Positions 51,498-62,319 of a DNA stretch of 64,000 nucleotides are shown here, one piece after another. The DNA comes from Rikenellaceae bacterium (GTDB taxonomy: Bacteria > Bacteroidota > Bacteroidia > Bacteroidales > Rikenellaceae), in the NCBI GenBank assembly GCA_021201795.1, contig JAJQEF010000002.1, positions 1 to 64,000 of the forward strand. The letters run 5' to 3'. Each line of letters starts with the position of its first letter. Position 1 is the first letter of the stretch. The notes below the pieces were generated by a model. It made no database searches. It worked only from the letters and a program-made list of their open reading frames with translations, and was not told the DNA's origin. The translations under genes and the position numbers were made by a program.

Positions 51498-52481
51498 ATG
51501 AAATACTCAGGTTTCAGATTTGTTTTCATAGTAATAGTATGCGGTCTTCTCGGACTGTCCGTCTTCGCCCAGAACGAACCGCCTGAGATAAAAGCAAGCA
51601 TAACTCCCGATACATTAATGATCGGCGACAGGTTTACGCTGGATATCGAAATCGAGAAAGATGTGGTCCAGCTCGTGGAATTCCCCTATTTCAACGAAGA
51701 GAAGATGGACCGTTCGCTGTCCCTTATAGATGAAGGGCCTGTAGATACCGTAAAACTCAGCGAGCGGAAGGTACTGCTTAAAAAGAAATATACCCTGGCC
51801 GTATTCGATGAAGGACGGTATTCGCTCGGGAACCTTCCGATATTATACATCGACAAAAATATAACGGATACACTCTACACTACGGATTCACTTCATATAA
51901 TAGTGGATACGTACGTTATAGACCTTGAAAACCAGGAGATATACGAGATCAAAGATCCCAAAAAAGCTCCGCTCCTATTCTCGGAAATATCCGGTTATTT
52001 ATTGATGGGACTTCTGGCGGCACAAATAATATTCGCATTATTTTATATTCTGGTGCGCACTTTAAGAACCAGGGAGAGCAAGCCATTAGCTCCTCTTAAG
52101 CCTGCCATTCCGGCGCATATCCTCGCCATACGCGAACTTGAACGCTTAGGAGAAGAAAAATTATGGCAGAACAATAGGCATAAGATGTATTACACGCGTC
52201 TTACGGATATCGTAAGGGAATACATCGAGAACCGCTACGGAATAAATGCAATGGAGATGACCTCCGACGAGATCACCGAAGCACTTGAGGAATTTAAACT
52301 GAACCAACGTACATCGACACAGCTACGAAGGCTTCTTTCGACGTCGGATTATGTAAAATTCGCAAAATATATTCCGAGTGTCGAAGATAACGAAATGTCG
52401 TTCAACGACGCTTATTATTTCGTTGACGACACGAAAGAAATATTGTTGAAAAAGGAAAAAGAAAAAGATGAACAGGATTAA
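51498..52481 (+). CDS. BatD/DUF4381-like membrane protein
   Basis: The product has a signal peptide (VIVCGLLGLSVFAQ), a periplasmic Ig-like domain (EIKASITPDTLMIGDRFTLD), one helix (LLMGLLAAQIIFALFYILV) and a cytoplasmic tail with YTRLTDIVREYIENRYG. This is the usual third gene between DUF58 and batA. The next gene starts 14 bases before its end. Confidence 0.82.
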   Translation: MKYSGFRFVFIVIVCGLLGLSVFAQNEPPEIKASITPDTLMIGDRFTLDIEIEKDVVQLVEFPYFNEEKMDRSLSLIDEGPVDTVKLSERKVLLKKKYTLAVFDEGRYSLGNLPILYIDKNITDTLYTTDSLHIIVDTYVIDLENQEIYEIKDPKKAPLLFSEISGYLLMGLLAAQIIFALFYILVRTLRTRESKPLAPLKPAIPAHILAIRELERLGEEKLWQNNRHKMYYTRLTDIVREYIENRYGINAMEMTSDEITEALEEFKLNQRTSTQLRRLLSTSDYVKFAKYIPSVEDNEMSFNDAYYFVDDTKEILLKKEKEKDEQD

Positions 52482-53235
52482 CCGATACATACAAACCCTA
52501 AGACTACCGGTTCTGTTGCTGTTCCTTTTAGGGATGACCGCGGGCGTTTCCGCGCAACAGCATCCCGAAAGAAAAATGATCCGTTCCGGTAATAAAAATT
52601 TCAATAAAGGGAGCTATGAAGAAGCCGAACTCGACTATCTTAAGGCGCGCCATGCTAATCCGGGATACTACGAAGCTGCCTTCAATCTCTTCGATAATTA
52701 TTATATGCAGGGACGCTACGAAGATGCCGAAAGAGGATTTGAAGAGATATCCGAGAGTATGTACTTTATGGATGAGAAGGAACTTTCAGAAATATACTTC
52801 AATAAAGGTAATTCGCTGTTCAGACAGGAAAAATACGAAGAGGCGCTCGAAGCGTTCAGAAGCGCGATGAGATATGATCCTGACGACGAGGAAGCTAAAT
52901 TCAATTACGCATACACAAAAAAAATGCTGGAAGACGACAATCAGGATGATAACCAAGACGATGAAAACGACGACGACTCCGACGGAGAGGGCGACGACCA
53001 GCAGGATAACAGCGACGGAAATAATGACGGTAATAACAACGATCAAGATAATTCCGACAACGACAATAACGACCAGAACCGCGACAATGATCAGCAGGAA
53101 CAGCCGCAAAGCGGAATGAACCGTGACGATGCTGAACAAATGCTCGAAGCCATCCAGAACAGCGAGGATAATACTAGTGAAAAAATGGATGCAGAAGAAC
53201 AGCCTGCCGCGGCGCTAAGCGGAAAAAATTGGTAA
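52468..53235 (+). CDS. batC: TPR protein BatC-like with acidic tail
   Basis: The 255 residues have a signal peptide (LPVLLLFLLGMTAGVSAQ), three TPR units (KNFNKGSYEEAELDYLKARH, FNKGNSLFRQEKYEEALEAF), and a tail of about 70 Asp/Asn/Gln residues (residues 155-225). BatC proteins are periplasmic partners of BatA and BatB. In most relatives this gene lies after batB; here it precedes batA. Confidence 0.88.
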   Translation: MNRINRYIQTLRLPVLLLFLLGMTAGVSAQQHPERKMIRSGNKNFNKGSYEEAELDYLKARHANPGYYEAAFNLFDNYYMQGRYEDAERGFEEISESMYFMDEKELSEIYFNKGNSLFRQEKYEEALEAFRSAMRYDPDDEEAKFNYAYTKKMLEDDNQDDNQDDENDDDSDGEGDDQQDNSDGNNDGNNNDQDNSDNDNNDQNRDNDQQEQPQSGMNRDDAEQMLEAIQNSEDNTSEKMDAEEQPAAALSGKNW

Positions 53236-53260
53236 GATATTTATATTAGAAGATATAGAT

Positions 53261-54256
53261 ATGATTGAAAGATTTGCAAATCCCGGCTATTTATGGTTCC
53301 TGTTTATTCTGGTGCCGATGATTGGGTATTACATATACAGAACGCTGCAAGGCGGGGTTACGGTGCGGATTTCCGACACCAAAGGATTAATGAAGGTCCC
53401 TAAATCCGTTAAATACTACTTGCGACATCTGCCGTTCATTTTAAGGTGTGCGGCGGTAGCACTCCTGATTGTGGCGCTTGCCCGTCCGCAGAGTGCGGAA
53501 ACGAATCAGACTTCCACTACGGAAGGTATCGATATAATACTCTCCATCGATATTTCAGGAAGTATGCTTGCGCGCGACTTCAAACCGAACCGAATGGTAG
53601 CGGCGAAAGAAGTAGCTAAAGACTTTATTCTCGACCGGCCCAACGACCGGATCGGACTGGTAATATTTGCCGGAGAGAGTTTCACCCAAAGCCCGCTTAC
53701 CACGGATAAGGCCACATTGATAAATCTGCTCAATAAAGTAGAAGCAGGTATGATTGAAGACGGTACCGCCATCGGAACCGGCCTTGCCACAGCGATCAAC
53801 CGCCTGCGCGAAAGCGATGCAAAGAGCAAGGTTATAATCCTGCTTACGGACGGTGTGAACAATATGGGGCAGATAGCTCCGCTCACAGCCGCAGAGATCG
53901 CGCAGATGATGGACATTAAAGTTTACACGATAGGCGTGGGCACCATTGGCACAGCACCCTATCCTGCGTTCGATATGTGGGGAAATATCACATACCAGCA
54001 GGCACCTGTAGAGATCGATGAAGAGGTACTTATACAGATAGCCGGTATGACTGGCGGGCAATATTTCAGGGCCACGGACAATAACAAACTCGAAGAGATA
54101 TATGATATTATAAATCAACTGGAGACTACAAAAATCGAAGTCGATAACTTCACCCTATACAAAGAGAGATTTATGATCTTCGCTTTGACAGCTTTGATAA
54201 TATTGATACTGGAGATCTTGATTCGTTACTTCTATCTTAAAAAATTACCACAATAA
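53261..54256 (+). CDS. batA: Aerotolerance VWA protein BatA
   Basis: The 331 residues have two N-terminal helices, a VWA domain with intact MIDAS (ILSIDISGSMLARD, AGESFTQSPLTTDK, LLTDGVNNMG) and a C-terminal helix. It is an inner-membrane protein with the VWA domain in the periplasm. The batB start overlaps its stop. Confidence 0.94.
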   Translation: MIERFANPGYLWFLFILVPMIGYYIYRTLQGGVTVRISDTKGLMKVPKSVKYYLRHLPFILRCAAVALLIVALARPQSAETNQTSTTEGIDIILSIDISGSMLARDFKPNRMVAAKEVAKDFILDRPNDRIGLVIFAGESFTQSPLTTDKATLINLLNKVEAGMIEDGTAIGTGLATAINRLRESDAKSKVIILLTDGVNNMGQIAPLTAAEIAQMMDIKVYTIGVGTIGTAPYPAFDMWGNITYQQAPVEIDEEVLIQIAGMTGGQYFRATDNNKLEEIYDIINQLETTKIEVDNFTLYKERFMIFALTALIILILEILIRYFYLKKLPQ

Positions 54257-55275
54257 TGTTAAGATTCGGAACACCGGAATATTTATATCTGTTATTTCTG
54301 CTGCCGGTTTTAGCAGTAGGGTATATATTTTATCTTTATAACCGTAATAAGCGCCTGAAAGAATTCGGCAGCGATATCACGGTCAGACAACTTATACCTT
54401 TATTTTCGCCAAAGAGAGAGATCTGGAAGTTTGTCTTGATACTTCTCGGTGTTTTGTCGATAATATTCAGTCTCGCTCGACCTCAACTGGTATCCAAATT
54501 GCGGGAGGTCAACCGTACAGGCCTGGAGATTATGATCGCCGTGGACGTATCAAACAGTATGCTCGCACAGGATTTCGAACCTACCCGCCTCGAACGGACA
54601 AAATTCGCCATCGACCGTCTTCTCGAACAGCTTAAGGAAGACAGGCTTGGTGTGATAGTTTTCGCCGGAGATGCTTATGTTCAGCTGCCCATAACGTCCG
54701 ATTATCTCGCAGCTCGTGCATTCGTTAAACAATTATCCACTACTATGGTTTCCCGGCAGGGAACGGCAATGGGTGCGGCCATAGACCTCGCCGTAAATTC
54801 ATTTTCTTCCGGAAGCGAGGGCAGCCGCGTCCTGATAATAATATCCGACGGAGAGAATCATGAAGACGATCCGATAAGATCGGCTCGTAATGCAGTAGAA
54901 AAAGGTATTACGATTTATACAATAGGAATCGGAACACCCGAAGGGGCCCCTATATTCCTCGGCAATGATTTTATCCGCGACGAGAACGGCAATATGGTAG
55001 TCACCAAATTGGACGAAGCCATCCTCGAGCAGGTGGCCTTCACCACAGGAGGCTCATACGTAAGGGCGACCAACAGCAGTCTGGGACTGAGTGAAATAAT
55101 CGACCATATAAACGAGATGGAGAAACAGGAGATCCGCGCGATGGTATTCGAAGACTACGACGAACGCTACCAATACGTTCTCGCCTTCGGCATCTTACTA
55201 CTATTAATAGAATTTCTGATATTGAACAGGAAGAACAGGCTCTTCTCAGGAATCAAAATTTTCGATAAACGTTAA
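54256..55275 (+). CDS. batB: Aerotolerance VWA protein BatB
   Basis: The 339 residues repeat the BatA plan: two N-terminal helices, MIDAS in MIAVDVSNSMLAQDF, FAGDAYVQLPITSDY, and IISDGENHEDD, and a C-terminal helix. It is the last gene before a terminator; batD and batE homologues do not follow. Confidence 0.94.
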   Translation: MLRFGTPEYLYLLFLLPVLAVGYIFYLYNRNKRLKEFGSDITVRQLIPLFSPKREIWKFVLILLGVLSIIFSLARPQLVSKLREVNRTGLEIMIAVDVSNSMLAQDFEPTRLERTKFAIDRLLEQLKEDRLGVIVFAGDAYVQLPITSDYLAARAFVKQLSTTMVSRQGTAMGAAIDLAVNSFSSGSEGSRVLIIISDGENHEDDPIRSARNAVEKGITIYTIGIGTPEGAPIFLGNDFIRDENGNMVVTKLDEAILEQVAFTTGGSYVRATNSSLGLSEIIDHINEMEKQEIRAMVFEDYDERYQYVLAFGILLLLIEFLILNRKNRLFSGIKIFDKR

Positions 55276-55278
55276 AAT

Positions 55279-55306
55279 AAAAGCACTCTCCACAGGGTGC
55301 TTTTTT
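55279..55306 (+). terminator. Terminator of the Bat operon
   Basis: AAAAGCAC and GTGCTTTT form an 8-bp stem with further pairing, followed by T residues, four bases after batB. Confidence 0.85.
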
Positions 55307-55357
55307 AATGAAAAAAAATCTCTTTTCGGAAGATGAAGCTTTACTTTAATTTAGAAA

Positions 55358-55375
55358 TAGTTTACGAATAAACTA
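55358..55375. promoter_or_regulatory. Palindrome at the marR promoter, probable MarR operator
   Basis: TAGTTTA-CGAA-TAAACTA is a perfect 18-bp palindrome. Its right edge overlaps the -7 element TAAATTTG (55374..55381) of marR, so binding would block transcription. Confidence 0.6.
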
Positions 55376-55400
55376 AATTTGCCTGTCCAATATTTAAAAT

Positions 55401-55838
55401 ATGAGTATTATAGAAAAGCCCGACGATCAGCTTGGCTTCCTGTTAATGCAGGTCTCGCTTCTTAAACAGCGTTTTACCAATTCCGTATTAAGAATTTACG
55501 ACATTACCTATATCCAGTTCGTTATTCTTGCCGGAATACTCGAACTCGGGGAGTCCGGTAAGCTGGTCACACAACAGACGATCTCTTTAGAGAGACTCCT
55601 TGATAAAGCAATGGTCTCCAACGTAGTCAAAACTTTGATTGCGAAAAATCTGATAACCAGGGATACCCATCCAAGCGACAACCGTGCCTACACCCTCGGG
55701 CTTACGGCGGAAGGTCAAAAACTCGTCGTAAAATGTAAAACCGAAGCGAAAAAAATAGATAAGATGTTTTTTTCATCCATAGATGAGGATCACTTCCGGG
55801 AAACATTAAAAACACTGCAGACCAATAATACAAATTAA
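55401..55838 (+). CDS. MarR-family regulator
   Basis: The 145 residues have a winged helix (KLVTQQTISLERLLDKAMVS, then DNRAYTLGLTAEGQKLV) flanked by dimerisation helices. The MFS gene begins at the next base, so it probably controls that transporter and itself through the upstream palindrome. The start at ATG 55401 follows a consensus -7 element by 20 bases. Confidence 0.93.
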   Translation: MSIIEKPDDQLGFLLMQVSLLKQRFTNSVLRIYDITYIQFVILAGILELGESGKLVTQQTISLERLLDKAMVSNVVKTLIAKNLITRDTHPSDNRAYTLGLTAEGQKLVVKCKTEAKKIDKMFFSSIDEDHFRETLKTLQTNNTN

Positions 55839-57036
55839 ATGAAAACAAATAACGGTCGTCCTGCCTTATGGACAAAAGATTTTATTCTGGCATTCTTATC
55901 GAATCTGTTGATGTTTTTTTCGTTTTATATGCTGATCCCTGTTCTTCCTTTTTATGTGATCGGAAATCTGGGAACATCGGAAACGATAGCAGGGGTAGTC
56001 ATAGCCTTATATACAATCTCCGCATTGGTAATACGTCCATTTTCAGGATACCTTGTGGATAAATTCAGCCGTAAACCGCTCTACTTACTTTGCTACGGTT
56101 GTTTCTGTGCAGCATTCGCAGGTTACGCTGTAGCCGCATCATTGATGCTGTTCATTCTTATTCGGATCTTTCACGGGTTCGGATTCGGAATAAGCACCGT
56201 AAGCGGAAGCACGGTCGCCGTGGACATTATGCCGTCGGAGAGGCGCGGGGAAGGGATCGGGTATTACGGTATGGCGGCGAGCCTCGCAATGGCCACGGGA
56301 CCTTTCATCGGACTTTGGATGTTCGGACAATACGATTTTATGGTTATTTTTATGGCATCGTTCATAGCCAGCCTTGTAGGTTTCATATGTATACTTTTCA
56401 TAACCCCTATTAAGAAGCCTATCGTCCATGACTCCGAAAAACCAAAAATGTCCCTCGACAGATTCATCCTTGTAAACGCCCTTCCGTGCGTAATTTTGTT
56501 GTTATTCCAAGGGTTCGGTTACGGTGCCGTATCCAACTTCATAGGGTTGTACAGCGAAGAAGCCGGAATGTCCGGACACGCAGGATTGTTCTTTCTCGTA
56601 TTCGCTATCGGAATAGTCTGCGCACGTCTTCTGACTGCGAAGTCGATTAACAACGGGCGGGTCGTAAAAGTAATTTTTATAGGCAGCGTTCTATTGATCG
56701 TATCTTTTATACTATTCACAGTTGACACAATGAATATATTCCTGTTCTATTCCATAGCCCTGATTTCCGGAGCAGGCTACGGACATATAAATCCTGCGTT
56801 CCAGAGTATGTACATAAATATGGGGGGGGCACAATCAAAGAGGCACGGCAAACGCCACATACTTCACGTTCTGGGATATTGGAATCGGGGTCGGAACTGC
56901 GGCGGGAGGATTCTTTATCGAAAAATTCGATTTTCACCTGCTTTTCATGATTTGTGTGGCTCTCAACATATTAGGCACGATTTATTTCGGACTCGTGTCA
57001 GCACCTTACTATAAAAGCCACAAAATTACGCGGTAG
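55839..57036 (+). pseudogene. MFS efflux transporter, frameshifted in a G8 run
   Basis: The first 330 codons encode a 12-helix drug transporter (MFSFYMLIPVLPFYVIG, GYLVDKFSRKPLYL, DIMPSERRGEGIGYYG). At 56822..56829 a run of eight G shifts the frame. With seven G the sequence continues HNQRGTANATYFTFWDIGIG, then GFFIEKFDFHLLFMICV to TAG 57036, the normal C-terminal half-turns of the family. The shifted frame instead stops at 57014 with no membrane segments. It follows marR without a gap. Confidence 0.85.
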
Positions 57037-57882
57037 CTATCCCGCTCTTACTTTTCGATAAACGGTAGTTCTGAGGAGACTCGCCTGTATACCGTTTAAA
57101 GAAACGTCCTAAATAAGACTGGTCGGGGAAATTCATCGTTTCCGCGATCTTTTGTACAGGAATATTAGTAGTTTCCAGTAAGATTTTAATTTCAAGAATG
57201 ACCATCCTGTCGATAATTCTTTTCGCGGACTCGTTGGATGTAGTTTGTGTACAGACGGCGGATAGATATCTGGGCTTATACAAAGTTTATCGGAATAAAA
57301 TTCCACATCGCGTTTTGTTTTACAATGAGTTTTAACCAACGCCATAAATTCACGGAACAGTTCGTCCTGTCTTTTGGTTTTAGGATTGCCTTTTACAAAG
57401 AACTGGCTCATTTTTTTATAACAATACCAGAAAAAACACTGCATCTGATTTTTTATCATAGAATATCCGATCTCAGTATACCAGTCCGTATCCATCAATG
57501 TAAGCAGTTCCACCCATTTGTTCATAAAGATCACATTGTCCTCGTCCAGGACCATTACAGGATGTTCTTTTACAAATCGGAAAAATTCCACAGGAAGGTT
57601 AAATACCGCCTCGCTGAACAGATTCTTCGATAAATAAAAGAAAGTAAACCGCGCATCCTCGGAAACATTGTTGACGGCAAGTCTGGATTCGGGAAATAAT
57701 ATACTGACACCACCCTTCCTTATCCTGTAATCAAGTATATCTATACTCAGTTCCGCCGAACCTTCATGACAGAAAACGATCGCACTTCCTGCCATCTTTT
57801 TCGGACGGGAATTGAATGAAGCCATGTCCGTATTTTCCATCATAAACGGTTCCCTAAGAACAACTTTACCGTGCCTTTCCAT
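57026..57882 (-). pseudogene. AraC-family regulator, frameshifted before the HTH domain
   Basis: From ATG 57882 the frame gives a cupin-like sensing domain (GSAIVFCHEGSAELSIDI, SILFPESRL) and reaches EFYSDKLCISP. Near 57272 one base is missing; the other frame continues RYLSAVCTQTTSNESAKRII and ends in the HTH hallmark FPDQSYLGRFFKRYTG with PQNYR, stop at 57026. Both halves are well preserved. It is divergent from the RND operon and probably its regulator. Its 3' end overlaps the MFS gene by 11 bases. Confidence 0.83.
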
Positions 57883-58001
57883 AATAATTAATCCGATTTT
57901 CAACCACGAAATTAACTCTGTTTTAACAAAAGACAAAGAATCGTTCCGAAAATGAACAATCAAAACTACCTTCTGAAAATGAATAACGGATTTTTGTGCG
58001 G

Positions 58002-58009
58002 TACTTTTG
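58002..58009 (+). promoter_or_regulatory. -7 element for the RND operon
   Basis: TACTTTTG matches TAnnTTTG, 26 bases before ATG 58035. No clear -33 box lies 18-20 bases upstream, as expected for an activator-dependent promoter next to araC. Confidence 0.45.
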
Positions 58010-58034
58010 CCACGTTAAAAACATATAATAAAAG

Positions 58035-59132
58035 ATGAGAGCAAGGTTAATTGTATTTTTAGTTGGTTTAGTTGTTTTATGCGGTTGCTCGGGCAGCACA
58101 CCGGCAACCAACATGGTCAGACAGTACGAGGTCATCGAGATCAAGCCGTCGGACATCAGTCTGCAATCTTCTTACCCTGCGTCTATAAACGGCAGACAGG
58201 ATATCGACATTTATCCGAAAATAACGGGATTTATTGAAAAAGTCTGCTTCAATGAAGGAGAACAGGTGAAAAAAGGACAGACCCTTTTCATCATCGAACA
58301 AGTACAGTATCAAGCTGCGCTTCAAACGGCACAGGCTAATGTGGAAGCTGCCAAAGCTGGGGTCGCAACAGCACAACTCTCGTATGACAGCAAGAAGGTA
58401 CTTTTCAACCGTGAAGTAGTTTCACAGTTCGAACTCTCCATGGCAGAGAACCAACTTCTTACTGCAAAGGCACAACTCTCGCAGGCAGAGGCGCAGGAGA
58501 CAGACGCCAAAAACAATCTTTCATACACGCTTGTGAAGAGTCCGGCTAACGGCATTGCAGGAACGATACCCTTCCGTGAAGGAACACTGGTAAGTCCAAC
58601 CATGCCCAAAGCTCTAACTACCGTGTCGGATAATTCGTCAATGTACGTCTATTTTTCTATGGCCGAGAGCCAGCTTCTAAATCTACTCCGAGATTACGGA
58701 ACTACAGCCAGAGCACTCGAAGAGATGCCGGACATAAGTCTCAGATTGACCGACGGAGATATGTATACCCATACGGGACGTATTGAAACTATAAGCGGTG
58801 TAATAGACCAGTCGACCGGTTCGGTCTCCCTCCGCGCTGTTTCCCCGAACACGGAAGGACTTTTACGGAGCGGTGGTTCCGGGAATATTATCATGCCGTT
58901 TCAGTATGAAAATGCTATAGTCATTCCGCAAAACATCACTATAGAAATACAGGATAAGAATTACGTATACAAAGTAATAGACGGTGTAGCTACACAGGTA
59001 CCGATAACCGTATCCAAAAATTCCAACGGTGTAGATTACATAGTGGAATCAGGCCTTTCATACGGCGACATTATTATCAGCGAAGGTGTCGGAATGTTAA
59101 GAAACGGTACACCTGTCGAAATAAAAAAATAA
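58035..59132 (+). CDS. RND periplasmic adaptor lipoprotein
   Basis: The 365 residues start with a lipobox (LVGLVVLCGC), followed by the lipoyl/barrel-sandwich halves (DIYPKITGFIEKVCFNEGEQ, LSYTLVKSPANGIAGTI) around an alpha-hairpin rich in Ala/Gln, and a beta-barrel domain. It links the pump and the outer-membrane channel of a tripartite efflux system. An AAGGAG motif at its end serves the next gene. Confidence 0.94.
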   Translation: MRARLIVFLVGLVVLCGCSGSTPATNMVRQYEVIEIKPSDISLQSSYPASINGRQDIDIYPKITGFIEKVCFNEGEQVKKGQTLFIIEQVQYQAALQTAQANVEAAKAGVATAQLSYDSKKVLFNREVVSQFELSMAENQLLTAKAQLSQAEAQETDAKNNLSYTLVKSPANGIAGTIPFREGTLVSPTMPKALTTVSDNSSMYVYFSMAESQLLNLLRDYGTTARALEEMPDISLRLTDGDMYTHTGRIETISGVIDQSTGSVSLRAVSPNTEGLLRSGGSGNIIMPFQYENAIVIPQNITIEIQDKNYVYKVIDGVATQVPITVSKNSNGVDYIVESGLSYGDIIISEGVGMLRNGTPVEIKK

Positions 59133-59145
59133 GGAGAAATAGACA

Positions 59146-62100
59146 ATGAATCTTAAGTTTTTTATAGACAGGCCGATATTTTCGGCTGTGATCTCCATTG
59201 CCATCGTGGTACTCGGGGTCATAGGGCTGTTTACACTCCCCATCGAACAATATCCGGACATCGCACCTCCGACCATCACCGTTACCACCCAATATACAGG
59301 TGCGAGTGCGGCAACGCTTCAAAACAGCGTTATAGCACCTCTGGAGGAAGCGATCAACGGTGTCGAAAACATGACATACATGACCTCGTCGGCAACCAAC
59401 TCTGGACAGGTAACTATCAGTGTATACTTCAAACAGGATACCGATCCCGATATGGCGGCGGTAAACGTTCAGAACCGTGTCTCCAAAGCGACAGGATCCC
59501 TGCCTGCCGATGTAACGAGAATCGGTGTTACGACAGCAAAACGCCAGAACAGTATACTTAAAATATTTTCCCTGTACAGCCCTGACGAAACATACGACAA
59601 CAACTTCCTGAGCAACTATATTATGATCAATATAGAACCCAGGATGATGAGAATCACCGGTGTCGGCGAGATGCGGACACTCGGTTCGGACTATAGTATG
59701 CGTATCTGGATGAAACCGGATATCATGGCTCAATACGGGATGATTCCATCCGACATAACATATGCACTCGCTGAACAGAATATAGAGTCCGCAACAGGAT
59801 CGTTCGGGGAAAATTACGAACAGACGTTCCAATACAGTATGGTTTACCGGGGACGTCTCGCTACTCCGGAAGAATTCGAGGAAATAGTGATCCGATCCTT
59901 ACCGAACGGAGAAGTTCTCCGCCTCAAAGATGTTGCAGACGTAGAATTGGGACAACAGTCATACGCATTCGAAGGGACTACGGACGGCAAACCGGGTGTA
60001 ACCTGTATTGTTTTCCAGACAGCAGGAACAAATGCGACAGCGGTGATCAATGAAATAGATAAAATGCTTGCGGAGATCGAAACGGAACTTCCTCCCGGAG
60101 TTGAAATAGTCGAATTGAGAGATGCCAACGAATTTCTCTTCGCTTCTTTCTGGGAAGTAGGTAAATCACTTCTTCTGGCGATAATTCTCGTGGTGATCGT
60201 CGTTTACCTGTTCCTGCAGGATGTACGGGCGACAATTATTCCGACACTATCCATAATCGTATCGCTTATTGGCACATTTGCCTTCATGGCTGTGGCAGGA
60301 TTCAGCTTAAATCTTCTTACCCTGTTCGCACTCGTGTTGGCCATCGGTACGGTAGTGGATAATGCCATTATCGTAGTGGAAGCGGTACAGGCGCGTTTTG
60401 AGGTAGGATATAAATCCTCTTACATGGCTACTCATGATGCCATGAAGGGTATTACTCCGGCAATCGTATCTTCTACTATCGTGTTTATGTCGGTATTTAT
60501 ACCGGTATCCATGATGGGAGGCACCTCTGGTAAATTCTACACACAGTTCGGTATTACGATGGCAGTAGCGGTAGGTTTGTCAGCTCTCAACGCCTTAACC
60601 CTATCTCCTGCGCTCTGCGCCATATTGATGAAACCTTATATCACCGAAGACGGCAAAGAGATCAAAAATTTCTCAGCACGCTTCCGCAAGGTATTTAATA
60701 CTTCATTCAACGCACTGGTAAAAAGATACCAGCATGCAGCACTCGTTTTCATTAAACGTCCATGGCTGACGTGGGCGATCATAATAGGCTGTTTCGCCGC
60801 ATTGATTTTATTGATGAACAATACTAAGACAGGGCTCGTACCTCAGGAGGACCAGGGATTTATATTCATGGATATTACTACCGCACCAGGAAACACGATC
60901 CACCAGACTAATCTTATAATCGACCAGATAGAGGAACGTCTCAAGGATATCCCACAAGTCGCACATTATTCCAAAGTGGCCGGATTCGGACTTACATCGG
61001 GAATGGGTAATTCTTATTGATTGTTCACTATAAAACTGAAACCATGGGATGAACGGAAGAATAAAGAAGACTACGTAGACGAGATAATAAAAGACATATA
61101 CAGACGTACTGCGGATGTAAAAGATGCGAGCGTATTTGCGATGGCACCGCCGATGATCATGGGTTACGGAACAAGCAACGGATTCGAAATGTATGTTCAG
61201 GATCGCCTCGGAAGGGATATCCTTGATCTTTACGGATATACACAGGCATTTATCGGAGCGCTGAATCAACGCCCGGAGATCGGAGCGGCATTTTCTTCGT
61301 TCAATCCTAATTATCCGCAATGGAAGGTGGAAGTCGACGCTGCTAAGGCTAAACGTGCAGGAATCTCTCCGGCGGACATTCTCAGTACCCTTTCGGGATA
61401 CTACGGCGGACAATACGTATCTGACATTAACAGGTTCTCGAAAATCTACTATGTAATGATACAGGCGGATCCTAAATACCGCCTCGATACCGAATCGCTC
61501 GATAAAGTATTCGTACGCGGCGGGAACGGGGATATGGCACCTCTTAGCCAGTTCGTGACACTCACCAGAACTTACGGTTCCGAGTCTCTCAGTCGTTTCA
61601 ACATGTACCAGGCTATTGCTGTGAATGGTGTTGCAGCTGACGGATACAGCTCCGGTGATGCGATCCGCGCAATAGCGGAAGTCGCTGCGGAAACTCTTCC
61701 TCAGGGATATGGTTATGAATTCGGCGGTATAACGCGTGAAGAGAGCGACAGTTCGAATACGACTATAATTATCTTCGGTATATGTACACTAATGATATAT
61801 CTTATTCTAAGCGCGATGTACGAGAGTTTCCTTATTCCGTTAGCGGTAATTATTTCAGTTCCCTGCGGACTTATGGGCAGCTTCCTGTTCGCGAAAATTA
61901 TGGGACTCGATAATGATATTTATCTTCAGACAGGGCTTATAATGCTTATCGGCTTACTTGCCAAAACAGCGATCCTTCTCATTGAATATGCTTCCGAGAG
62001 ACGTAAGAGCGGTATGAGCCTCGCACAATCTGCGGTATCGGCAGCTAAGGCTCGTCTGCGTCCGATCCTGATGACGGCTCTTACGATGATATTCGGTATG

Positions 62101-62319
62101 ATTCCTCTGGTATTCTCCAGCGGCGTAGGGGCAAACGGAAACAGTTCCCTGGGAACGGGAGCAGTCGGAGGTATGATAGTAGGCACCCTAGCGTTATTGT
62201 TCCTTGTGCCGTCGCTATTCATAATTTTCCAGTTTATAGAGGAAAAATTCAAACCTATGCAGTTCGAGAAATCCAAAGACTGGGCTATACAGGCAGAATT
62301 AGAAGAAAACAAAAATTAA
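59146..62319 (+). pseudogene. RND efflux pump (AcrB/HAE1 type) with in-frame TGA at 61018
   Basis: One frame of 1058 codons is interrupted by TGA at codon 625. The N-terminal part has FFIDRPIFSAVISIAIVVLG, pore-domain repeats, the proton-relay helix VLAIGTVVDNAIIVVEA with two Asp, and GLVPQEDQGF. After GMGNSY the stop replaces the usual Gly (YGxF), then FTIKLKPWDERKNKEDYVDE follows, and the second half has the expected helices (GLIMLIGLLAKTAILLIEYA). A GGA to TGA change explains it. The SD-like AAGGAG lies 10 bases before the start. Confidence 0.88.

Noticed and set aside
52786..53139. Hydrophobic minus-strand frame under the TPR gene
   Set aside because: It is the antisense of the Asp/Asn codons of the acidic tail, which automatically gives Val/Ile-rich sequence.
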